64,000 nucleotides of DNA, taken from the NCBI RefSeq assembly GCF_024139115.2, contig NC_085140.1, positions 436,999,260 through 437,063,259 on the forward strand. Reading direction: 5' to 3'. The stretch is from Armigeres subalbatus. Lineage: Eukaryota; Arthropoda; Insecta; Diptera; Culicidae. The notes beneath the pieces are model-generated. The model had not been told where the DNA came from and made no database searches. It saw nothing but the letters and a program-made list of their open reading frames with translations. A program made the position numbers and the translations under genes. Positions within the stretch are counted from its first letter, which is position 1. Each line of letters opens with the position of its first letter. Shown here piece by piece: positions 46,603-56,096 of the stretch.

Positions 46603-47629
46603 TTAACATGTTGTAAATTTCTATTTCAAAATTCCGCCACTATTTTAAAATTCATGATGTTTGAGGTATCACTAACCATGGTTCCCATTTAATAAAGAAT
46701 ACTGATTTACCCGATACTGCAGTTCCTCTCATTAATATACCTTGCTGTATGGTGATTTCTAAAACAATATCATTGTTCCAAATTCACTGGGGTCGCTTTT
46801 TACGCGGGTCGCTTTATACGTGACCTAATGCCAAGGGCCTCATACGCCTGTCACTGGCGAACAAAGCTCGTGTACTCTGCATCGAAGCTTTGAACCGGTG
46901 TTAGGGCGCAACCGTTAATGCGAACATTTTTATATTCGGTTAGTTACTGCAAATAAATTCTTTTTCGAGTCCCTATAATCAAGCAGGTACCTCAAGCATA
47001 CCACATCGTTATAATGCTGCATGATTGAGTGTTTAATTTTGCTTAAATATCAAAAACAAAAGTGTGCATAAAAATTGAATCCGCCATAACAAAAAGGTGG
47101 TAGAGAATTAACACTGTTGTTTACAGTTTAGAACCAAATCCAGATGTCGCACATGTTGGGGTAGGGATTCAGGGCTCCGCCTTCTCCCCCTGCCTAATGC
47201 ATATTTTAGGAACTACGCGTTGTTTTTTCCCGCGGAATTAGGAATACTACTTTGATATTTTTGATAATTCAGTCGACACGTGGTGGATGCTTTGATAGTA
47301 CGTGCTATTCATACTGCGGATATTTTTTTCACATCTTCGAGAGCCTTGGAAAATGATCACGAAAGTTGTCATTTTGCTGCAAGGCACAATATTAGGATAA
47401 AGTATATGTTTGGCGTAAATGTTATGATGATCATAAACTAGACTAGATAGACCGGTAGACGTGATCTACCTTTTTAAAATTCACTTACAAATTAAAATTT
47501 CAATTTTTCATATGTTTTTCAATTTAAGCCTGAATTTTTACTTAAAAAAATATTCTGTGAATCCGTCGCACATGTTGATGAATAAATTAGTTGATAAGGA
47601 ATGAAGAAAATCCATCCAGCCGTTTCTTA
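46603..47629. other. Non-coding NOS intron sequence
   Basis: No gene or clear repeat recognised. Confidence 0.35.
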
Positions 47630-48449
47630 GAGCACCTCCACGGGAGTCCCCATCTGGGTCCCTATCGCTATTTCCGGGCCCTATATAGGGTCCTCTTCTA
47701 CACCGGTAGTATCTAAACGGGAATGTAAAATGAGAACGCAACTCAAAATTAGCCGTGAGTTTCCATATTTAGCGCCCCATACTGGGTTGCTAAATTTCTA
47801 TACAGGGTTGCTATTCTGTGAAACGTCACTTTAGTATTGATCAAAAAAATCAAGGAAATCTATTTTTCTTTTTCAAAACAATTTCGGCGTATGTAATTAA
47901 ACAGTAAGGGAAGTAGAAGTAATTATAATAAAAGATCAGCTACAATGAGGAGCCCACAATATTTATGGATTTTTCGTGAAAGAAAATCCCTGTTTTTTTA
48001 GATATTCGATTAGTAGGGCTTCCAGGAATTCCTCAGAAACGAGATCAGAAGGTTCTTTTTGTAATTGTTCAGTAGGTTCTTCATGGAGTTCCTCCAGAAA
48101 ATATCCTGTTAGTTTCTTTTTTCTGTCGTTCATCATATGGGAACTGTTCCGATCTTCATCTCACTGAACATATATTCATCTCATCGTGTAACAAAAAAAT
48201 ACGGCACCAATTTCGTGGCTCCTTTTTGTAAATATGCTTGCTTCCTCCCCTGCGAGTTGTGGGGCTTGCCTAGGATGTGGTGGGGTTTGACAGTGGGCCC
48301 TGTTAAACCTCTATAAAAAGCTGCATGTATCCGCAAGTAGGCCCCACCAAAGCGACCGTGTGCCGCTCAAAGCGCACAAGCCCAAGTCCTGGTGTTAGGT
48401 GGGACGCTAAACAGCCCTGACACGACGGCCCTCCGACGAGACAGGAGGT

Positions 48450-49770
48450 TTGCGCAGGCCCAATAAGCCGCCTAGAAAACCAATCATTACGAACAATATA
48501 AGAGATAATGCGACTCGATATAATCGGCAAAGACCTAGGCGACGAATACAGGATCACGATTGGAAGCTTGGAACATGGAATTGCAAGTCGCTAGGTTTCG
48601 CAGGTTGCGACAGGATGATCTACGATGAATTACATCCCCGCAACTTCGACGTCGTGGCGCTGCAGGAGATTTGCTGGACAGGACAGAAAGTGTGGAAAAG
48701 CGGGCATCGAGCGGCTACCTTCTACCAAAGCTGTGGCACCACCAACGAGCTGGGAACCGGCTTCATAGTGCTGGGTAAGATGCGCCAACGCGTGATTGAG
48801 TGGCAGCCAATCAACGCAAGGATGTGCAAGCTGAGGATTAAAGGCCGTTTCTTCAACTATAGCATCATCAACGTGCACTGCCCACACGAAGGGAGACCTG
48901 ACGACGAGAAAGAAGCGTTCTACGCACAGCTGGAGCAGACATACGATGGATGCCCACTGCGGGACGTTAAAATCGTCATCGGTGACATGAACGCACAGGT
49001 AGGAAGGGAGGAAATGTATAGACCGGTCATCGGACCGGATAGTCTGCACACCGTATCGAATGACAACGGCCAACGATGCATAAACTTCGCAGCCTCCCGC
49101 GGAATGGTAGTCCGAAGCACCTTCTTTCCCCGCAAAAATATCCACAAGGCCACATGGAGATCACCTAACCAAGAAACGGAAAACCAAATCGACCACGTTC
49201 TAATCGACGGTAAATTCTTCTCCGACATCACGAACGTCCGCACTTACCGCAGTGCGAATATTGAATCCGACCACTACCTCGTTGCAGTATGCCTGCGCTC
49301 AAAACTCTCGACGGTGTACAACACGCGTCGAAGTCGGACGCCGCGGCTTAACATTGGGCGGCTACAAGACGGTAGACTAGCCCAAGAATACGCGCAGCAG
49401 CTGGAAGTGGCACTCCCAACGGAAGAGCAGCTAGGCGCAGCGTCTCTTGAGGATGGCTGGAGAGATATTCGATCCGCCATTGGTAGCACCGCAACCGCTG
49501 CACTTGGCACGGTGCCCCCGGATCAGAGAAACGACTGGTATGACGGCGAATGTGAGCAGTTAGTGGAAGAGAAGAATGCAGCATGGGCGAGATTGCTGCA
49601 ACACCGCACGAGGGCGAACGAGGCACGATATAAACAGGCGCGGAACAGACAAAACTCGATTTTCCGGAGGAAAAAGCGCCAGCAGGAAGATCGAGACCGT
49701 GAAGAAACGGAGCAACTGTACCGCGCTAATAACACACGAAAGTTCTATGAGAAGTTCGTTCACGTAAAGG
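48450..49770 (+). pseudogene. RTE-like endonuclease domain
   Basis: Apurinic-type endonuclease that nicks target DNA for target-primed reverse transcription. All classic blocks are visible: LGTWNCKSLG, VALQEICWTGQ, IVIGDMNAQVG, QIDHVLIDG and IESDHYLVAV, with the catalytic Asn, Glu, Asp and His. The frame extends upstream without a clear ATG; the first codon of the open stretch is TTG. It leaves frame near 49755 after TRKFYEK, and the reverse transcriptase continues in another frame. Confidence 0.9.
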
Positions 49771-51466
49771 CCACGTACCACAGCCTGATATGTGTAAGGA
49801 CATAAACGGGAACCTTCTTACGAACGAGCGTGAGGTGATCCAAAGGTGGCGGCAGCACTACGAAGAACACCTGAATGGCGATGTGGCAGACGAAGATGGC
49901 AGTATGGTGATGGACCTGGGAGAACGCGCGCAGGACATAATCTTCCTGGCTCCGGATCTCCAGGAAATCCAGGAGGAGATTGGCCGGCTCAAGAACAACA
50001 AAGCCCCTGGGGTTGACCAACTACCAGGAGAGCTATTTAAACACGGTGGTGAGGCACTGGCTAGAGCGCTGCACTGGGTCATTACCAAGATTTGGGAGGA
50101 GGAAGTTTTGCCGCAGGAGTGGATGGAAGGTGTCGTGTGTCCCATCTACAAAAGGGCGATAAGCTGGATGGTAGCAATTACCGCGCAATCACATTGCTGA
50201 ACGCCGCCTACAAGGTACTCTCCCAAATTTTATGCCGTCGACCAGCACCAACTGCAAGGGAGGTCGTGGGGCAGTACCAGGCGGTGTTGATGGGCGAACG
50301 CTCCACCACGGACCAGGTGTTCGCCATTCGCCAAGTACTGCAGAAATGCCGCGAATACAACGTGCCCACACATCATCTATTCATCGACTTCAAAGCCGCA
50401 TATGATACAATCGATCGGGACCAGCTATGGCAGCTAATGCACGAACACGGTTTTCCGGATAAACTGATACGGTTGATCAAGGCGACGATGGATCGGGTGA
50501 TGTGCGTAGTTCGAGTTTCAGGGGCATTCTCGAGTCCCTTCGAAACCCGCAGAGGGTTACGGCAAGGTGATGGTCTTTCGTGTTTGCTATTCAACATCGC
50601 TTTGGAAGGGTAATACGAAGAGCAGGGATTAACACGAGTGGTACAATTTTCAATAAGTCCGTCCAGCTATTTGGTTTCGCTGACGACATAGATATTATGG
50701 CACGTAACTTTGAGAAGATGGAGGAAGCCTACATCAGACTGAAGAGGGAAGCTAAGCGGATCGGACTAGTCATCAACACGTCGAAGACGAAGTACATGAT
50801 AGGAAGAGGTTCAAGAGAAGACAATGTGAGCCACCCACCGCGAGTTTGCATCGGTGGTGACGAAATCGAGGTGGTAGAAGAATTTGTGTACTTGGGCTCA
50901 CTGGTGACTGCCGAAAATGACACCAGCAGAGAAATTCGGAGACGCATAGTGGCTGGAAATCGTACGTACTTTGGACTCCGCAAGACGCTCCGATCGAATA
51001 GAGTTCGCCGCCGTAATAAACTGACAATCTACAAAACGCTCATTAGACCGGTAGTCCTCTATGGACACGAGACCTGGACGATGCTCGTGGAGTTTTCGAA
51101 AGGAAAGTGCTGCGTACCATCTATGGTGGGGTGCAGATGGCGGACGGTACGTGGAGGAGGCGAATGAACCACGAATTGCATCAGCTGTTGGGAGAACCAT
51201 CCATCGTTCACACCGCGAAAATCGGACGACTGCGATGGGCCGGGCACGTAGCCAGAATGTCGGACAGTAACCCGGTGAAAATGGTTCTCGACAACGATCC
51301 GACGGGCACAAGAAGGCGAGGTGCGCAGCGGGCAAGGTGGATCGATCAGGTGGAAGATGACTTGCGGACCCTCCGTAGACTGCGTGGTTGGCGACGTGTA
51401 GCCATGGACCGAGCCGAATGGAGGAGACTCTTATATACCGCACAGGCCACTTCGGCCTTAGTCTGA
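49770..51466 (+). pseudogene. RTE-like reverse transcriptase domain
   Basis: Similarity runs through four frames. In order: the linker with LKNNKAPGVDQLPGELFKHG, then VVCPIYK (break near 50153), then the palm HLFIDFKAAYDTIDR and RRGLRQGDGLS (break near 50610), then the catalytic FGFADDIDIM near 50675 and INTSKTKYM (break near 51090). The C-terminus has IGRLRWAGHVARM and RARWIDQVEDDL, the RTE-type tail, ending at 51466. The frameshifts make it non-functional. Confidence 0.9.
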
Positions 51467-52328
51467 ATAAATAATAATAAATCCTCCCCAAAAAAATCGC
51501 AAATATCAGAAATAAATCAAATGCCTTTCCATTGCTTTGTTTTTGATGGAATGAACATCGGAGCCATGAGATGAAATCCAGAAACAGATCCTCTATATGA
51601 TTTGCTTTGGAAATTCATCTAGGATCCCTGGAAAACTTCTCCGGGAGTTCCCCAGCAATCATTGAGTTCCTTTAAAAATCTCTAGCAGTTCCCCCAGAAT
51701 AGTTTAGGATTTCTTTCAGAATCTTTTGGAATTGTCCTACAATCTCTTTTGTGATTTCAAAAACTTTGCAAGACAATTCGCCGGATTCTTCCGGAAGTTG
51801 TTTCCAGGTAAATTTCCAGGAGGAAGGAAATCCAGAAGGAATAACTTTAAGAAAAAAATTATAAAAGATTTATATAATATATTCAAGTACTATGTCGGGT
51901 CTTCAGTTTGCTTTGCGAGCAAAAGCGTAGGATTAATTGTTGCCGTCAGGAGATGACTAGTTCTATTTCTAATTCGGTCAAGGATATTTTCGAGTGGGCT
52001 CCCTAGGCAAAGTGTATCCATTGTGCTTGTTACACAAAATATATACTCATGCAAAAGTGGGCATAAACAAACTTTCAATTAGTAACTAAGGAAATGCTAA
52101 TACAATGCTAAGTTGAGCAACTAGCCCGTTTACAGTTGGAATGTAGAGCCATTGAAGAAGAAGATGACTACTTTTAGCAACGCCCGGTGAGAACTCAATA
52201 TGTTTATGAAGTCGCTATACCTAAAATAGTAACCACCGGTGGGAAGATGGGGCGCTATCCTAAAATAGCTTTCGGGAAGAAGCGCTATTATTAGAATAGC
52301 GATGAGGACTCCCGTGGAGGTGCTCTTA

Positions 52329-53442
52329 GTTATGCGCAACACAGACCAATTCATAACAACAAGAAGAAGAACAAGATGTTCATTCGGCACTTTCGTCAAG
52401 CTATGTCACATATATGTTGCAACGCAACCATTAGTGTTTGAGTTATACTTCCATAACCTAAATAAAATTCTGCCCCACTTTGCCCCTAAATGTATGCAGT
52501 TAACGTCAAAATGCTCATTTTCGAACCAAAAATCGTCAATAGCTTCGTCAATATTGAAAACAAAAAGAAACTGTCTTCGAAAGGTTCATATTATTTATAG
52601 CGACGGACAACTTTGTAGAACATTTGAAAAATCTAAAAAATATAGACGTAAGTATCGTGAAAAACCTGATTTTTGGGGGTGGTTTATAAATAACGACCCA
52701 TATCTCGACTTCTATAGCAAACATAGTTATAAATCTATTTTATTGTACCGATAATTTGCAGACATCCTTATAGTATTCGTCTTGCAACCTTATTCTGAGG
52801 AGATATACTTATTTTTTGGGATAAAAATTTATAATAAAAAAGTTTAAAATAATTTCTTATATTATTTTTTCACAAAGCACCACTTATTAGTAACTGACTG
52901 ATGTAATGCCTAATTATGCCTTATTCGAACAAAACAGGTCGATATTTAGTGCATCGTTTTGGGTTAAAGGTATATAGAACTGGACCGAGAGTAAACAAGC
53001 TTTTCAAATGCAAAGCCGTTCTACGAAGACATTGTATTCAAAAAGCTCGCTTGCTGTCGGTCCAGTTCTATATAACAGGTTCTGTGTTCAAAGCTATTGG
53101 ACCCAGCCGAAAGCAATGAGCCTATTTATTTTGCACGTGACCTTATCGTGAGCCATCCCCAGTTCATAATTGCCGCTCAATTGTCACGTTACTTCCGACT
53201 GGCGTGTTCTCATTAATCAACACCTTTTCAGTCGACGTTGCACCCCACACATAGGCTTGTATCGGAATCGTGTGAATCGAATCGCCTATACTTTTGATGT
53301 CCCGATTCGACACCCTTTTTACGACCGATAACAAACAGCCGCTGCGATGTCCGCTCGCCACAGCCGTGCCACACGTGTTTGTATGCCACAATTTTAATTG
53401 AAAATTCCGCCGGGTGACGTTTGATCGACACAACTGACTTAC
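52329..53442 (-). other. NOS last intron, distal part
   Basis: No insertion recognised. The NOS frame stays open from the donor at 53443 down to a stop at 53164-53166, giving a possible 92-residue extension if the intron is retained. Confidence 0.4.
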
Positions 53443-53634
53443 CCTCAGCGACAGCATGTACTTCTCCATTTCCGATTCGGTTTTGTTCAGTTTGGCGGCG
53501 AGAATGCGCCTCAGAGTCTGGTACACGTGCTCGGCCATCGTGACATCGCCGCAGACGTAGATGTGCGCTTTTTCGTTCCAGATCAGGTTGAAGATCGAGT
53601 CCGATTCCTTGAGGGCTAGGTCCTGAACGTAGGT
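53443..53634 (-). CDS. NOS: Nitric oxide synthase, penultimate exon (NADPH site)
   Basis: 64 codons, from [20 protein letters not shown] through the NADPH-binding block [20 protein letters not shown] to MEKYMLSLR. Acceptor CTTGTAG precedes 53634; donor AGG|GTAAGT follows 53443. The upstream intron is 59 bp. In flavin reductases of this family the CGD segment contacts the nicotinamide/ribose side of NADPH. The next exon is at 42577. Confidence 0.93.
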
Positions 53635-53693
53635 CTACAAGATTGGGTGGGAATTAGAATTGGTTTTGACTGGAGAGGTTCGATTTTTATTAC

Positions 53694-53831
53694 CTTGGGA
53701 ATGTCCTCTTCCCGAGAGAGTGCCAAGAAAACTCGATCAAGAATACCGTTTTGTAGCATATCTTCCTTTTCGTCACGGTATAGATCAACCTTCTTGGTTC
53801 GGCAACCGAAGAACAGCCATACTTTTGGAAT
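53694..53831 (-). CDS. NOS: Nitric oxide synthase, exon with NADPH adenine-binding segment
   Basis: 46 codons: [20 protein letters not shown] then [24 protein letters not shown] plus the following basic residues form the NADPH 2'-phosphate and adenine contact in this family. Acceptor ATTATAG, donor AAG|GTAATA. Phase 0 on both sides. Confidence 0.93.
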
Positions 53832-53892
53832 CTATAATATCCAACAGAGAAATTTACAAATTGAACGAAAATAACCAAAATGTCCCACTCAC

Positions 53893-54113
53893 CTGTGTGT
53901 CTGGCAATGTCTGCTTCATGTTACTCCACTCCTGCCAGAAGGAACGGAATGGTGCAATACCTGTTCCAGGGCCGATCAAAATCACTGGTTTACTGGGGTC
54001 CTTTGACATATGGAAGGATGAAGCACTTCTGACAAACAAAAACATTTTATCATCTCCATCCAAATTGGCCAAGTAATTGGAGCAGACACCATAATGTTCA
54101 GCTCCTTCGCCAT
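53893..54113 (-). CDS. NOS: Nitric oxide synthase, exon with FAD and NADPH motifs
   Basis: Contains [10 protein letters not shown] (FAD pyrophosphate contact), [10 protein letters not shown] and the glycine-rich [20 protein letters not shown] of the NADPH-binding fold, ending PDTQ. Acceptor ATTCATAG, donor CAG|GTGAGT. The exon starts with two bases that complete a split Asp codon from the previous exon. Confidence 0.95.
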
Positions 54114-54173
54114 CTATGAATTAGAAATTATTTGGTTAGAACAATTCTTGAAAAACTTGAAATCCATAAGCAC

Positions 54174-54384
54174 CTTCCGCTCGATAAGTGACAATGGCTA
54201 CCGTTAGGTGGATTTCGTTGGAATATTGTCGCGGTGAAGAGGATATCGAGTAGAACCGAGGCTGGAGTGCGTTCAGTTGTGCCACCAGAACCGTTGCTGG
54301 TGGTTTGCATGATGGGAATTCCTCCAAAACTTCTAGCAAATGCGGAAGCTTCCAGTAGCGCCAGTCTTCGTAGACGGATGACTC
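54174..54384 (-). CDS. NOS: Nitric oxide synthase, exon with FAD-binding RFYSISS
   Basis: Begins [20 protein letters not shown] and contains [20 protein letters not shown]; the R-x-Y-S motif binds FAD in this reductase family. It ends one base into a codon. Acceptor TTTTCAG, donor GAAG|GTGCTT. Flanking introns are 60 bp each. Confidence 0.94.
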
Positions 54385-54444
54385 CTGAAAATAATCGTGA
54401 CCATTAAAAAAATAATCATAATTAATATCTAAATAAATTCATAC

Positions 54445-54614
54445 ATTGGCCAACATCTGAAGTCGCTCCTCATCCGTTTTGTCCTCGCAGTAGTTAGCCA
54501 AGAATGTGAGAAGTTGTCGCGAAGGCGGTGTCGTGATGTCCAAAAACCGGGAGAGAAGCGTACGGAGAGAGCATATGGGAAGCCGTTCGTGTTGTTCCCA
54601 GGATTTGTACACAC
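54445..54614 (-). CDS. NOS: Nitric oxide synthase, connecting-domain exon
   Basis: Encodes VYKSWEQHERLPICSLRTLL, then RFLDITTPPSRQLLTFLANY and DEERLQMLAN. This is the helical connecting segment of the reductase half. Acceptor TTAACCAG at 54615, donor AAT|GTATGA after 54445. Starts with two bases completing a split Gly codon. Confidence 0.93.
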
Positions 54615-54683
54615 CTGGTTAAAAGAAATTTCAGAATGCAATGAAACAAAATTATGGAAAATCGACCTTGCAGTCGCATTTAC

Positions 54684-54831
54684 CATTCTGTGTCTGTTTC
54701 TCCTTCAAAACCTGCAGTTGGAGAATTTCGTCCGGATTCTCAACACCCGACAGTCGTTTTATTATCCCGTCAACGATTTCCGGACGGTTGGAAGGGAAGA
54801 TACCCACGTGGTCACCTGGTTCGTAAGCGAT
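54684..54831 (-). CDS. NOS: Nitric oxide synthase, first exon visible in this window
   Basis: NOS makes nitric oxide and citrulline from arginine, passing electrons from NADPH through FAD and FMN to a haem oxygenase domain. This exon encodes IAYEPGDHVGIFPSNRPEIV and ends VLKEKQTQNG, the start of the FAD-binding part of the reductase. Acceptor CATCAACAG precedes 54831; donor AATG|GTAAAT follows 54684. The seven exons total 1191 bp, an intact 396-residue frame with no stop or frameshift, in contrast to the dead transposon genes around it. The FMN, calmodulin-binding and haem oxygenase parts must be encoded at higher coordinates, probably beyond the window. The NOS identity is firm; the exact Aedes species is not. 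Confidence 0.93.
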
Positions 54832-56096
54832 CTGTTGATGGAAATGTTCAGTATTGAATGCTTTAACATTGAATAGAGTTGTCAATTGAATAAATTGTCA
54901 AATAATTATTGAAAAAAAAAATCTTTAAGGAAATTATTAAGCTTTTAGCAATGTCCTCAGCTGGCATGAGACGAGTTTAGTATTTTTCCATTTAATTTCT
55001 CCACGTTTATAGTGTTCATCGATTCAATAATGATAATTTTCAATACCGGGTCCTCCCTCGACCTAGCGTTAAGATTCGCGGTGAGATCGTGCTAAATGTA
55101 CCAATGTCCTAGTGGAGGAGATTTGCATTCGGAAAAGGGCGTCCAAAATTGCTATGGTTTTCAGAAGCTCCAAATTTATGGTGCGAAAGTTTGCCGATCA
55201 CATTTGACCGCTCATTAACCCTCTCTTTCACACGACTTTTTTCAAAGATATCAATAGGATCCTCACATTAAAAAATGTCAAAACAAAAATTATTTGGCAC
55301 AGCTAAAATTAGTGGAAAACGAAAAAAAAATTGATTGTAAATCAATAGTTTTCACTATTTTTACTCAAAATTGATTATATTTGCAGTCTGATGAAACCAT
55401 AAAGTTGTGCCAAATACTGCTTTTTGTTGTTGAAATAATTTGATTAATGTTGGAAGGTGCAAAATTTGAAGGAGCTCTACAGGTACCATGGGAATGAAAG
55501 GGTTAAGGGTTGCACTTATTTAATTGGCTGTGTAGTCCAGTCTACTTAACTGGCAAGAAGACTCCCCAAAATATTGAGAATACAGTGGATCATACTTCTT
55601 CGGATTATCTCAGGAGTCCCTGGAATTTCCTTTATTCAGCTAGGAAAATTCATTTCAGAAATTCTTGCGGAGAATCGCTCTGAATTTTTTTTAAATATCT
55701 ACGGAAGGATCTGGGTCATTTGCCATAACGCCAATTGACATAAATTCATTTGGATTAAAAATTATTTGGCAATGGACACTTGGCATATCTTTGAACTACA
55801 ACAAAAAAATTGGTCATTTAGCATAACGGACATTTGGGATAATTTGGACTCCTGAAAAAAAGAGTTCTTTTATGTATATTATCACATCCATAAAGCAAAT
55901 CGAGGATATGTTCTGATAAATTTAGCTGATGGCACAAATGAGGACATATTTCGAACGGACAAATGAGGAGAAGGACGGGCAAATGAAATGGCACAATTTC
56001 TTCCGAGGAAGAGATCACATCCACCATTTACTTATTTTAAACTTACGCCTATTTTTAACCTTCCGTATCTTGCTTCAACTTTCATAACACGAAAAC
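54832..56096. other. Probable NOS intron sequence
   Basis: AT-rich, no exon recognised. A degenerate CATTTGG-CATAA repeat appears at about 55715-55850. Confidence 0.4.

Larger units (their letters stand above)
48240..51480 (+). mobile_element. RTE-like non-LTR retrotransposon, copy 1
   Basis: One continuous degraded ORF2 (endonuclease then reverse transcriptase) followed by a short AAT-repeat tail near 51465-51480, typical of RTE-clade elements. The 5' boundary is approximate. At least four frame changes are needed to follow the protein, so the copy is dead. Proteins of this type are often labelled craniofacial development protein 2-like in insects. A reversed partial copy is at 56098-58800. 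Confidence 0.85.
47630..52325. mobile_element. Possible TTA-flanked element split by an RTE-like insertion
   Basis: GAGCACCTCCACGGGAGTCC at 47630 is mirrored by GGACTCCCGTGGAGGTGCTC ending at 52325. Both are flanked by TTA (47627-47629, 52326-52328). Both ends also carry TAGCGCCCCAT and CGCTATT motifs. The simplest reading is one inverted-repeat DNA element whose middle received the non-LTR element. Two independent solo ends cannot be excluded. Confidence 0.5.
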
